Assembly: GCF_001005085.2 (NCBI RefSeq)
Contig: NZ_LBMU02000098.1
Coordinates: 1 to 49,553, forward strand
DNA length: 49,553 bases
Direction: 5' to 3'
Source of the DNA: Streptomyces humi
Lineage (GTDB): Bacteria; Actinomycetota; Actinomycetes; Streptomycetales; Streptomycetaceae
Of this stretch, positions 15,959 to 24,074 are shown piece after piece. The notes below the pieces were generated by a model that saw nothing but the letters and a program-made list of their open reading frames with translations, did not search any database and had not been told where the DNA came from. The translations under genes and the position numbers were made by a program. The stretch's first letter is position 1; each line of letters begins with the position of its first letter.

Positions 15959-15997
15959 TTAAGAGTCAGCTGCTCTAACCAACTGAGCTAGCGGCGC
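15924..15997 (-). tRNA. tRNA-Lys (anticodon CUU), copy 2
   Basis: 74 nt, identical in sequence to the copies at 10122 and 29651. The acceptor stem is GCGCCGC/GCGGCGC and the anticodon loop CTCTTAA. It lies antisense to the final 35 bp of the acyl-CoA ligase gene. A TAGTAT-like -10 box lies upstream (around 16050-16056 read on the minus strand). Confidence 0.97.
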
Positions 15998-16105
15998 ATG
16001 ACTCTCGCCGACCGTCCGAACGTCGTTCTCGCGGTGGCGACGAAGAAAATACTACCTGGTCCGCGGGGGTGCTTCCGACCACGGACCGGGCCGCCGGGAC
16101 GGGTC

Positions 16106-16864
16106 CTAGATGGCGAGGGACAGCAGGAGCGGGGCCGCGCCGCGGTTCAGGGTGTCGGCGGCCTGGCGGAGCCGGTGGGCGTGCTCGACCGGGAGGGACA
16201 GGGCCAGGCAGCCCACGGCCGAACCGGCGGTGATCGGGACCGCCGCGCACACCGTGCCGATCGCGTACTCCTGGAGGTCCAGGACGGGCACCGTCGGCGG
16301 CTGCGCCTCCAGGCGGGAGAGCAGCAGCTTGTCGCTGGTGATGGTGCGCGAGGTGAGACGGGCCATCTTGTGCCGGGAGAGGTGGTCGCGGCGGCCGTTG
16401 TGGTCGAGCTGGGTGAGCAGGCTCTTGCCGATCGCGGTGGCGTGCGCGGAGGAGCGGAAGTCCACCCACTCGTTGACCGCGGGGGTGGCCGGGCCGGCCG
16501 CGAACTGGCCGATCCGCACCTCGCCGTCGACGTACCGGCTGAGGTAGACGGCCGCGCCCACCGAGTCGCGCAGCCGGTCGAGGGTCCCCTGGAGCTGCTC
16601 GCCGAGGGCCCGCTCCCGGTCGTGCGCGGAACCGAGGCGGCGCAGGGTCTCACCGGTGACGTAGGCGCCGTCCGCGACCTGCTCGACGTAGCCCTCTCGG
16701 CGCAGCATGCGCAGCAGCCCGGTCAGCCGCTCGGGGTCCAGGCGGGTCAGGCGGGCCAGCTCGGTGTCGGTGACGCCGGCGGAGTGCCGTGCCACCGTCT
16801 CCAGGACACGCAGGGCGTCCTGGGCGGAGTGGTACGGGGCGGTCGGCTCGTGCTTCAGCGCCAC
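16106..16864 (-). CDS. IclR-family transcriptional regulator
   Basis: 252 aa beginning at GTG 16864 behind AGGGGGACC. The N-terminal winged helix-turn-helix spans about 10-70 (SAQDALRVLETVARHSAGVTDTELARLTRLDPERLTGLLRMLRREGYVEQ in sense, shown only in part). The C-terminal IclR effector domain carries the typical AHATAIGKSLL segment and a closing CLALSLPVEHAHRLRQAADTL. IclR proteins bind small carboxylates or aromatics. It lies 255 bp downstream of ehuA in the same direction, so it is a likely regulator of the ehu transporter and the neighbouring catabolic genes. A 20-bp palindrome at 17004-17023 is a candidate operator. Confidence 0.85.
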   Translation of the reverse strand: MALKHEPTAPYHSAQDALRVLETVARHSAGVTDTELARLTRLDPERLTGLLRMLRREGYVEQVADGAYVTGETLRRLGSAHDRERALGEQLQGTLDRLRDSVGAAVYLSRYVDGEVRIGQFAAGPATPAVNEWVDFRSSAHATAIGKSLLTQLDHNGRRDHLSRHKMARLTSRTITSDKLLLSRLEAQPPTVPVLDLQEYAIGTVCAAVPITAGSAVGCLALSLPVEHAHRLRQAADTLNRGAAPLLLSLAI

Positions 16865-17003
16865 GGTGGTCCCCCTGCGCTCGCTAGGCACTGCTACTGT
16901 CTGGCCGCGGTCCGGATGACGGATCCCCTCCACGATAACGGGCAAGCGGCCGAAACGGAGGGGGTGTTGAGGAGATTCCGGCGCTCCCAACTGCGACGAA
17001 GAC

Positions 17004-17023
17004 CCGCTGGCATATGCCAGCGG
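17004..17023. promoter_or_regulatory. Perfect 20-bp palindrome between ehuA and the iclR-type gene
   Basis: CCGCTGGCATATGCCAGCGG reads the same on both strands, with no loop. It lies 140 bp upstream of the IclR start and 97 bp past the ehuA stop. The absence of a loop suggests a protein-binding site more than a terminator. The core GGCATATGCC recurs at 30414-30423. Confidence 0.5.
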
Positions 17024-17119
17024 AATGCCCCGGCCGCCGGACCTCGCCTGATCGTGCGTTCACTTCCTGTAGTCATGGGACTGCGTTGGGAAACTTTTAC
17101 GACGTGGCGATGGAAATAT

Positions 17120-17914
17120 CTACAGCACCGCGCTGAGGAACTCCCGGGTCCGCTCCTGCTCGGGGTCGCTGAAGATCCGCTCCGGGGGACCCGCCTCGAT
17201 GATCCGGCCCGAGTCGAACATCAGGACCTGGTCGGAGATGTCCCGGGCGAAGTTCATCTCGTGGGTCACGCAGAGCATCGTGATGTCGGTGGTGCGGGCG
17301 ATGTCCCTGAGCAGGTCGAGCACGCCCGCGACCAGCTCGGGGTCGAGCGCCGAGGTCACCTCGTCGAGGAGCAGCACCTTCGGCCGCATGGCCAGCGCGC
17401 GGGCGATCGCGACCCGCTGCTGCTGTCCGCCGGAGAGCTTCGTCGGCCGGGCGTCGGCCTTGTCGGCGAGGCCCACCAGGTCCAGCAGTTCCCGGGCGCG
17501 CGCCTCCGCCTCGTCCTTGGACAGGCCGAGCACGGTCGTCGGCGCCTCGGTGATGTTGCGCAGCACGGTCATGTTCGGGAACAGGTTGAACTGCTGGAAC
17601 ACCATCCCGATCTGCTTGCGGACGTCCCGCAGCTCCTTCTCCGACGCCGGGAAGAGCCGCTGCCCGTCGACGGTGATGGTGCCGGTGTCCGGTTCGGTCA
17701 GGGTCATCAGCAGCCGCAGGATCGTGGTCTTGCCCGACCCGGAGGGCCCGATCAGGGTGACGTGCCGGCCGGCCTGGACGCTCAGGTCGAGTCCGTCGAG
17801 GACGGTGTTGTCCCCGAACCGCTTGGTGATCCCCTCCAGGCGGATGAGTTCGGGGGACGTCGTGCCGGTCGTGGCCGGCTGATCGTCGTTCTGCTTGCTG
17901 GTCTCAACGGACAA
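17120..17914 (-). CDS. ehuA: Ehu-type ABC transporter ATPase
   Basis: A 264-aa ATP-binding subunit of a polar amino acid/ectoine-type importer. The Walker A is GPSGSGKTT, the Q-loop VFQQFNLFPNMTV, the signature LSGGQQQR, Walker B LLLDEVTSAL and the H-loop CVTHEM. The start is TTG 17914, preceded by TGGAG at good spacing and overlapping the upstream permease gene by 11 nt; no ATG or GTG is available nearby. It works with EhuC and EhuD in the membrane and the lipoprotein EhuB outside. Ectoine/hydroxyectoine is the name-giving substrate of the family, but the neighbouring enzymes do not form the standard ectoine pathway, so the real substrate may differ. Confidence 0.9.
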   Translation of the reverse strand: MSVETSKQNDDQPATTGTTSPELIRLEGITKRFGDNTVLDGLDLSVQAGRHVTLIGPSGSGKTTILRLLMTLTEPDTGTITVDGQRLFPASEKELRDVRKQIGMVFQQFNLFPNMTVLRNITEAPTTVLGLSKDEAEARARELLDLVGLADKADARPTKLSGGQQQRVAIARALAMRPKVLLLDEVTSALDPELVAGVLDLLRDIARTTDITMLCVTHEMNFARDISDQVLMFDSGRIIEAGPPERIFSDPEQERTREFLSAVL

Positions 17915-18554
17915 GGCGACGCTCCAGGGTGCGCAGGAGAAGGGAGGCGAGGTAGGAGATGACGATGAAGGCGACGCCGATCACCGTCACCGGCTCGGTG
18001 AACTGGAAGTGCTGCTGGGAGAAGAGCCGCGCCTGCCCGAGCATCTCGAGGACGGTGATCGACATCAGGATCGGCGTGTCCTTGAGCATCGAGATCACGT
18101 AGTTGCCGAGCGGCGGCACCACCCGGCGCAGCGCCTGCGGCAGGATCACCACCGCCCAGGTGCGCCGGGCCGGCAGGCTGAGCGCCGTCGCCGCCTCCCA
18201 CTGGCCGGCCGGCACCGCCTCGATGCCGGCCCGGTAGACCTGCATGGTGTACGTCGAGTAGTGCAGCCCGATCGCGAAGACCCCGGTGGTCAGCGCGGAG
18301 AAGGTCAGCCCCCACTCGGGCAGCACGTAGAACAGGAAGAACAGCTGCACCAGCAGCGGGGTGTTGCGCACGAACTCGGTCAGCACCCCGACCGGCCAGC
18401 GCACCCACCTGGTGGGGGTCCGCATCAGCAGCGTCCACACCAGTCCCAGCGTGAACGCGATCACCGAGCCGAGCGCCAGTGCCTGGAGGGTGACCAGCAG
18501 GCCGTCCCAGAAGTGCGGCATGAACTCGCTGACGGCACTCCAGTCCCACTTCAC
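17904..18554 (-). CDS. ehuD: Ehu-type ABC permease (EhuD-like)
   Basis: 216 aa beginning at GTG 18554 (MKWDWSAVSEFMPHF). It has about five transmembrane helices and the EAA-loop motif QWEAATALSLPARRTWAVVILPQALR expected of His/Glu/Gln-type permeases (shown only in part here as EAATALSLPARR). The N-terminal WDW motif resembles EhuD of ectoine importers. Its start overlaps the stop of the previous permease by 4 nt (GTGA). With the partner permease it forms the membrane channel. Confidence 0.88.
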   Translation of the reverse strand: MKWDWSAVSEFMPHFWDGLLVTLQALALGSVIAFTLGLVWTLLMRTPTRWVRWPVGVLTEFVRNTPLLVQLFFLFYVLPEWGLTFSALTTGVFAIGLHYSTYTMQVYRAGIEAVPAGQWEAATALSLPARRTWAVVILPQALRRVVPPLGNYVISMLKDTPILMSITVLEMLGQARLFSQQHFQFTEPVTVIGVAFIVISYLASLLLRTLERRLVR

Positions 18555-19267
18555 GCGACACCACCGACCCCGGTCGTCTCCCTGCGCTTGGCCGCCCGCG
18601 CGGTGCGCTCGTTCCCCGGGTCCTTGCCGATCCCGGCCTTCAGCCGCTTCTCGAGCCCACGCATCAGCCGGGTGATGACGAACGCGATCACGAAGTAGAT
18701 GACCAGCAGATACGTGTAGATGTGCGCGCTCTCCTGCAACGCCAGCCGCACCAGGTTCCCGCTGAAGGCGAGGTCGCCCATGCCGGTGATCGACACCAGC
18801 GCGGTGCCCTTGAGCAGCTCGACGAGCAGGTTGCAGTACGACGGGATCATCTCCGGCACGGCCTGCGGCAGCAGGATCAGCCGCAGCCGCTGCCAGGGCG
18901 TGAAGCTGAGTGCGATCCCGCCCTCCCGCTGCGCCGGGTCGACCGCGTTCAGCGCCCCGCGCACGATCTCCGCGCCGTACGCGCCGTACGTCAGCCCGAG
19001 CGCCAGCGTGCCCGCCCACAGCGGCACCAGCTGCCAGCCGAAGGCGACCGGCAGCACGAAGAACACCCAGAAGATCATCACCAGCGCCGAGGTGCCGCGG
19101 AACACCTCGGTGTACAGGCCGGCGAGGAACCGCACGAACCAGAGCCGGTTCGTCCGCGCCACGCCCACCACGAGGGCCACGGCCGTCATCAGCAGCCCGC
19201 TGAGCACCAGGAGCTGAAGGGTCGTCCAGGTGCCCTTGAGCACGAGTTCCCAGAGTCCGGAGGTCAT
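18551..19267 (-). CDS. ehuC: Ehu-type ABC permease (EhuC-like)
   Basis: A 238-aa polar amino acid-type permease with five predicted helices. It has a conserved EVFRGTSALVMIFWVFFVLP region and an EAA-loop equivalent (AQREGGIALSFTPWQR). A charged cytoplasmic C-terminal tail (RLKAGIGKDPGNERTARAAKRRE) is longer than usual. ATG 19267 overlaps the ehuB stop by 4 nt (ATGA). It is the second gene of the importer operon and pairs with EhuD. Confidence 0.88.
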   Translation of the reverse strand: MTSGLWELVLKGTWTTLQLLVLSGLLMTAVALVVGVARTNRLWFVRFLAGLYTEVFRGTSALVMIFWVFFVLPVAFGWQLVPLWAGTLALGLTYGAYGAEIVRGALNAVDPAQREGGIALSFTPWQRLRLILLPQAVPEMIPSYCNLLVELLKGTALVSITGMGDLAFSGNLVRLALQESAHIYTYLLVIYFVIAFVITRLMRGLEKRLKAGIGKDPGNERTARAAKRRETTGVGGVA

Positions 19268-20217
19268 CCGCTCCTGCCTCCCCCGCACAGCTCCTTCGCC
19301 GTCAGGTCGGTCATCTCGGCCTGGGTGAAGCCGAACGGCTTCAGGATCCGCAGCAGTTCGCCGGTCTGCTTCAGCTTGCGCAGCTCCACGTTGAAGGCGT
19401 CCCGCAGCCGCGTCTCCGCCGACCGGAACGCGAACGCGCCCCCGTCGATCTGCGGCTTGCCGCCCACGAGCGGCGCGAACGGCTTGGTCGACTCGGTCTT
19501 GGCGGACTTCTTGACGACGTCGCGGACGGTGACCGCGGTCCCGGCGAACACGTCGACCCGCCCCGCCTCCACCGCGTTCAGCCCGGCGACCTGGTCGGGC
19601 ACGATCAGGATGTCGCTCTGCCGGTACCCGGCCTCGACCGCGTGCTGGATCTGGGCGTAGCCCGTCCCCGTGGCGAACTTCGCCTTCTTCGCGACGACGT
19701 CCCGGTAGCTGTGCAGCCCCTTGGGATTGCCCTTGCGCACCACGAACGAGTCGAGCATCTGGTAGTCCGGGTCGGCGAAGATCACCTGCCGGCAGCGTTC
19801 CGGGGTGACGTACATCCCGGCGGCCACGACATCGAACTGCTGCGAATTCAGTCCGGGAATCAGCGAACCGAACTCGGTGGGCACCGGCTGCACCTTGTCG
19901 ACCCCGAGCCGCTTGAAGATCGCCTTCGCCAACTCCGGTGCCTCACCGGTCAGACGGCCGTCCTTGCCGATGTACCCGAAGGGAATCTCACCGGCGATCC
20001 CGAGCCGTACGACACCCTGGGCACGCAGGCGTTGCAGCAGGTCACCGCCCTTGGTGGTGGAGGCGGTGGCCACCCGCGTACACCCGGCGGCGGCCAGGGC
20101 GCCGACAGCCGCGGCACCCGCGAGCACCGCCCGCCGAGAATGTCTGGATTCATACCCAGATGTGTCTGTGTCGTTCCCATGTGGTGGAGCCATGGCGGCG
20201 CGGCTACCCGGACCCAT
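19264..20217 (-). CDS. ehuB: Ehu-type substrate-binding lipoprotein
   Basis: 317 aa. The N-terminus combines a twin-arginine-like motif (SRRAVLAGAAA) with a lipobox (LAAAGC), so it is probably a Tat-exported lipoprotein. The mature part is a family 3 solute-binding protein: VVRLGIAGEIPFGYIG, LTGEAPELAKAIFKRLG, FDVVAAGMYVTPER, then DVFAGTAVTVRD and AFAFRSAETRLRDAFN. It captures the substrate and delivers it to EhuCD. Two in-frame starts, ATG 20217 and ATG 20193, are both without a good ribosome-binding site. With the divergent gene starting at 20232 or 20241, at most about 50 bp separate the two start codons. Confidence 0.88.
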   Translation of the reverse strand: MGPGSRAAMAPPHGNDTDTSGYESRHSRRAVLAGAAAVGALAAAGCTRVATASTTKGGDLLQRLRAQGVVRLGIAGEIPFGYIGKDGRLTGEAPELAKAIFKRLGVDKVQPVPTEFGSLIPGLNSQQFDVVAAGMYVTPERCRQVIFADPDYQMLDSFVVRKGNPKGLHSYRDVVAKKAKFATGTGYAQIQHAVEAGYRQSDILIVPDQVAGLNAVEAGRVDVFAGTAVTVRDVVKKSAKTESTKPFAPLVGGKPQIDGGAFAFRSAETRLRDAFNVELRKLKQTGELLRILKPFGFTQAEMTDLTAKELCGGGRSG

Positions 20218-20240
20218 CCGACTTATGCACCATGGATTGC

Positions 20241-20735
20241 ATGGGCAATCGACACATCGAAGTCTCGCTGGTCAAGCGTGGAGTCACCGCCACGGCCCGC
20301 CTCCTGGACGACCGCGCCCCGCTCACCTGCGCCGCCGTCTGGAACGCTCTGCCGCTCTCCGGCGATGTCTACCACGCCAAGTACGCGCGCAACGAGATCT
20401 ACGCACTGTTCCCGCCATTCGCGGAGACGGAACCGCCCCTGGAGAACCCGACCGTCACCCCCGTCCCCGGCGACCTCTGCTACTTCTCCTTCGCCGGCAC
20501 GGAGTTGGCCACCCGGGCCTACGGCTACGACCGGGAGGTGCACCCCGGCACCACCCTGGTCGACCTGGCCGTCTTCTACGAACGCAACAACCTGCTGCTC
20601 AACGGGGACGTGGGATGGGTGCCGGGGATCGTCTGGGGGCAGATCACCGAGGGCCTCACCGAACTGGCCGACGCCTGCAACGACCTGTGGCGGAACGGGG
20701 CCGCGGGCGAACGGCTGGCGTTCCGCGCCGTATGA
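20241..20735 (+). CDS. DUF3830 family protein
   Basis: 164 aa, soluble. The sequence (IEVSLVKRGVTATARLLDD, then RAPLTCAAVWNALPL) matches the DUF3830 family, described as a small cyclophilin-like beta-barrel. Further marks are PVPGDLCYFSFAG and NNLLLNGDVGWVPG. The family has no established enzymatic role but recurrently sits beside ABC importers, amidases and racemases, as here. It is divergent from ehuB. An alternative start at 20232 (MDCMGNRH) exists. Neither has a Shine-Dalgarno sequence, so the mRNA may be leaderless. It ends 3 bp from the convergent amidase gene. Confidence 0.8.
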   Translation: MGNRHIEVSLVKRGVTATARLLDDRAPLTCAAVWNALPLSGDVYHAKYARNEIYALFPPFAETEPPLENPTVTPVPGDLCYFSFAGTELATRAYGYDREVHPGTTLVDLAVFYERNNLLLNGDVGWVPGIVWGQITEGLTELADACNDLWRNGAAGERLAFRAV

Positions 20736-20738
20736 CCC

Positions 20739-22145
20739 CTAGGCCACCACGGCGCCCTCCGGCGGTGCCGTGGCCACGCCCGCCTCGTACAGCGCGTGGG
20801 CCGCTCGCAGTACCAGGTCGTCTCGGTGGCGGGCGGCGACGATCTGCAATCCGACCGGCAGCCCGGCGGCGTCCTTCCCCACCGGGACCGTCGCCGCCGG
20901 CTGCTGGGTCAGGTTGAAGGGGTAGGTGAACGGGGTCCAGCCCGTCCAGCGGCGGTGGGCCGAGCCGCCCGGGACCTCCCGGCCCGCCTCGAACGCCGTG
21001 ACCGGCAGGGTCGGCGTCACCAGCAGGTCGTGGCGTTCGTGGAAGAGACCCATCCGGCGGCCCAGGTCCATCCGGACGTCCACCGCGGCGAGATAGTCGA
21101 GCGCGCTGAGCCGGGCACCGGCCGCGGAGATCTCCCGCAGCCCCGGGTCGAGCGACGCGCGCTGCCCGGGGGAGAGTCGCTGCGTCACCCGGGCCGCGCC
21201 CGCGAACCACAGCGTGTGGAACGCCGCCACCGGATCGCTGAAGTCCGGGTCGGCCTCCTCGACGTACGCCCCCAGCCCGGCCAGCCCGGACACCGCCCGC
21301 CGGACCGTCGACGCGACCGCCGGGTCCACCGCCACCTGCCCGCCCAGGGACGGCGAGAAGGCCACCCGCAGGCCGCGCACGCCCTCGTCGAGGACCGTCG
21401 AGAAGGGCCCCGGCGCCGGCGCGAGAGCCGACCAGTCCCGGGCGTCCGGGGCGCCGATCACGTCGAGCAGCAGGGCCGCGTCGGCCGCGTCCCGGGTCAT
21501 CGGGCCCACGTGCGAGAGCGTGCCGAAGGCGCTCGCGGGATGGAGCGGGACGCGGCCGTACGTCGGTTTCAGGCCGAAGATCCCGCAGAACGCGGCCGGG
21601 ATCCGGACGCTGCCGCCGCCGTCCGTGCCCAGGGACAGCGGCCCCGCGCCCAGGGCGACGGCCGCCGCGCTGCCGCCGCTGGAGCCGCCGGCGGTGCGCG
21701 AGGGGTCGTACGGGTTGCGGGTGATCCCGGACAGCGGGGAGTCCGTCACGCCCTTCCAGCCGTACTCCGGAGTGGTCGTCTTGCCGACGAACACCGCGCC
21801 GTGCTCGCGCAGCCGGGCGACCGAGGGCGCGTCCTCGTCCCAGCTCCCCGACGGAGAGACGGTTCTGGAGCCGCGCAGGGTCGGATGGCCGCGCAGCAGC
21901 AGGATGTCCTTCACCGTCACCGGCACCCCGTCCAGCAGGCCCCGCGGCTCGCCCCGCCGCCACCGCTCCTGCGACGCCCGGGCCCGCGCCAGGGCCTCCT
22001 CCTCCAGGAGGCGGACGAACGCGTTGACCGCCGGCTGGATCCGCGCCGCCCGCTCCAGGGCCGCCCGGGTCACCTCCTCGGGGCCGAACTCACCCTTGCG
22101 GTAGCCGTCCAGGAGTCGTCGGGCGGTGAGGTCGGTCAGCTGCAT
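20739..22145 (-). CDS. Amidase-signature family amidase
   Basis: A 468-aa amidase with the Ser-cisSer-Lys triad: Lys79 (GVPVTVKD), Ser155 in the Gly/Ser signature GGSSGGS (153-159) and nucleophile Ser179 (GTDGGGSVRIP). The 24-residue spacing between the two serines matches characterised members. It hydrolyses a carboxamide to acid and ammonia; the substrate cannot be read from sequence. The gene follows the D-2-hydroxyacid dehydrogenase gene with a 16-bp gap, so they form a two-gene operon. Context suggests it works on the compound imported by EhuBCDA or an intermediate of it. It has no GatA partner genes nearby, so a role in tRNA amidation is unlikely. Confidence 0.87.
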   Translation of the reverse strand: MQLTDLTARRLLDGYRKGEFGPEEVTRAALERAARIQPAVNAFVRLLEEEALARARASQERWRRGEPRGLLDGVPVTVKDILLLRGHPTLRGSRTVSPSGSWDEDAPSVARLREHGAVFVGKTTTPEYGWKGVTDSPLSGITRNPYDPSRTAGGSSGGSAAAVALGAGPLSLGTDGGGSVRIPAAFCGIFGLKPTYGRVPLHPASAFGTLSHVGPMTRDAADAALLLDVIGAPDARDWSALAPAPGPFSTVLDEGVRGLRVAFSPSLGGQVAVDPAVASTVRRAVSGLAGLGAYVEEADPDFSDPVAAFHTLWFAGAARVTQRLSPGQRASLDPGLREISAAGARLSALDYLAAVDVRMDLGRRMGLFHERHDLLVTPTLPVTAFEAGREVPGGSAHRRWTGWTPFTYPFNLTQQPAATVPVGKDAAGLPVGLQIVAARHRDDLVLRAAHALYEAGVATAPPEGAVVA

Positions 22146-22161
22146 GGGCCCCTCCCGAGGG

Positions 22162-23115
22162 TCAGTGACCTGGCACGTATCCGCGCTTCTTGTCGACCAC
22201 GTTCAGCAGAGATCTGCCCGCCGCCCAGCGCTCGTACAACTCCACGAACTGGGCGCCCAGTTCGTCCCGCCAGCCGACCGTGTCACCGCTCATGTGCGGG
22301 GAGACGACCAGACCCGGCACCCCCCACAACGGGCTGTCGGCGGGGAGGGGTTCGGTGGCGAAGACGTCCAGGGCCGCGGCGGCGATCCAGCGTCTGGTGA
22401 GCGCCTGGACGAGCGCGTCCTCGTCGACCAGCGGGCCCCGCCCGACGTTGACGAAGCAGGCCGACGGCTGCATCACACCGAAGCGGCGCGCGTCGAACAT
22501 GCCGTGCGTCTGCTCGGTCAGCGGGGCGGCGGCGATCACCCAGTCCGCCCGGGACATCAGCCGGTCCAGGTCCTCGGGGCCGTGGATGCCGGTCCGCGGC
22601 ACCCGGCCGACCAGCGCGGTCGTCACGCCGAGCGCCTTCAGGGTGCGGACGATCGCCCGCCCGATCGGCCCGGAACCGACCACGCAGGCCCGCGTGCCGG
22701 CCACCCGGCGCGCCTCGCGGTGCCGCCAGGTCCGTTCCCGTTGCAGATCCAGGGTCCGCGGCAGGTCCTTGGCGAGCGCCAGCACCAGCGCCGCCACGTA
22801 CTCGGCGATCGGCTGGTCGAAGACCCCGCGCGCGTTGGTGACGACCGTGTCCGACGCGACCAGCTCGGGACACATCAGATGGTCCACGCCCGCGCTCGCG
22901 GTGTGCACCCAGCGCGGCCGGGGCCCCGGCCCCGGCCAGGCCTCGCGCACCGCGCGCGAGGCGAAGTCCCAGACCAGGAGGACGTCGGCGGCCGGCAGCC
23001 GGGCGGCGAGGCCGGCCGCGTCGGTGCGCACGATCCGGGCGCGGCCGGTGAGCCGGCCGAGACGAGGCGGCGGGTCGGCGTCGAGGACCAGCACGGTGGG
23101 CACAGGCGGCGTCAT
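22162..23115 (-). CDS. D-2-hydroxyacid dehydrogenase
   Basis: A 317-aa NAD(P)-dependent dehydrogenase reducing a 2-oxoacid or oxidising a D-2-hydroxyacid. The Rossmann motif is GSGPIG (147-152). The catalytic triad is Arg226 (VNVGRGPLV), Glu255 (DVFATEPLP) and His274 (SPHMSGDT). The substrate-loop segment WVHTASAGVDHL is typical. ATG 23115 starts at the conserved domain; an upstream in-frame start (23220) would add a poorly conserved extension. It is first in the operon with the amidase and divergent from the racemase-like pair across 161 bp. Confidence 0.88.
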   Translation of the reverse strand: MTPPVPTVLVLDADPPPRLGRLTGRARIVRTDAAGLAARLPAADVLLVWDFASRAVREAWPGPGPRPRWVHTASAGVDHLMCPELVASDTVVTNARGVFDQPIAEYVAALVLALAKDLPRTLDLQRERTWRHREARRVAGTRACVVGSGPIGRAIVRTLKALGVTTALVGRVPRTGIHGPEDLDRLMSRADWVIAAAPLTEQTHGMFDARRFGVMQPSACFVNVGRGPLVDEDALVQALTRRWIAAAALDVFATEPLPADSPLWGVPGLVVSPHMSGDTVGWRDELGAQFVELYERWAAGRSLLNVVDKKRGYVPGH

Positions 23116-23276
23116 TTCGGGGCGGTCTCCCGGCGTCCGGCAGCGTCTGGCATGGGCGAATGGAACGTCTGAGATGCGCGGATTGACCACGCTCGCACCC
23201 GAACCTACCTTCGTCAACACGGGCGTATCCGTCGACCGTTGCCCCCTCGTCCTCCAGCGTGAGGCCGGTGACCCCC

Positions 23277-24074
23277 ATGGACGTCTCCTTTCTGGGCGGG
23301 CCTCGCCCCCAGCGCGGTGTGGGCGTCGTGGCGCCCTTCGACTTCGCGCTCGACCGCGAGCTGTGGCGCTGGGTCCCGGACGACGTCTCCCTGCACCTGA
23401 CGAGGACCCCCTTCGTGCCCGTCGAGGTCAGCCTCGACCTGGCCCGGCTGGTCAGCGAGCACGAGACGCTCGGTGAGGCGGTGCGCGCGCTGACCGCCGT
23501 CGCACCCGAGGTCGTCGCCTACGCCTGCACCTCCGGCAGCTTCGTCGGCGGGATCGCCGGCGAGCGCGCGATGTGCGAGGCGATGACCCGCTCCGGCGCG
23601 GTGCCCTCCCTCACCACCTCCGGCGCGCTCCTCGACGCGCTGACCGAGCTGGGCGTACGGCGGCTGGCGCTGGTCACCCCGTACACCGAGTCGGTGACCC
23701 GGGCCCTCGCGCAGTACGTGGCGGAGGCGGGCGTACGGGTCGCGGGCTGCGCGTTCATGGGGCTGACCCGGCACATCTGGCAGGTGCAGTACCGGGAGGT
23801 GGTGGCCATGGCGCGGCGGGCGGTACGGCCCGGGGCCGCCGACGCCCTGTTCATCTCCTGCACCAACCTCCCCACCTACGACGTCATCCCCCAGCTGGAG
23901 GCCGAGCTGCGGGTCCCCGTCCTGTCGGCCAACCAGGTCACGATGTGGGCGGCGCTGCGCAGGCTGGGTACCCGAGCGGTTGGGCCCTATCAGACGCTGG
24001 TCCGTCATCCCGACGGATCCGTGCCGCGGGAGTGGCCCGTACTGCCGGAAGAACAGCAGGAAGGGTGGACATGA
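23277..24074 (+). CDS. Asp/Glu racemase / maleate isomerase-like enzyme 1
   Basis: 265 aa in the Asp/Glu racemase superfamily (maleate cis-trans isomerase, arylmalonate decarboxylase, EutA). Both catalytic cysteines are present: Cys84 in YACTSGSF and Cys195 in FISCTNLPTYD. The C-terminal half has the typical VLSANQVTMWAALR. It could isomerise maleate-like acids, racemise an amino acid, or act like EutA in ectoine use. ATG 23277 was chosen, with GAGG upstream at slightly long spacing. The next paralogue overlaps it by 4 nt, suggesting coupled synthesis and perhaps a heteromeric enzyme. Confidence 0.85.
   Translation: MDVSFLGGPRPQRGVGVVAPFDFALDRELWRWVPDDVSLHLTRTPFVPVEVSLDLARLVSEHETLGEAVRALTAVAPEVVAYACTSGSFVGGIAGERAMCEAMTRSGAVPSLTTSGALLDALTELGVRRLALVTPYTESVTRALAQYVAEAGVRVAGCAFMGLTRHIWQVQYREVVAMARRAVRPGAADALFISCTNLPTYDVIPQLEAELRVPVLSANQVTMWAALRRLGTRAVGPYQTLVRHPDGSVPREWPVLPEEQQEGWT

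Noticed and set aside
16106..20217. Calling the cluster an ectoine utilisation operon
   Set aside because: Only the importer subunits resemble the ectoine set. Ectoine hydrolase, EutB and EutC are missing, so the substrate is left open.
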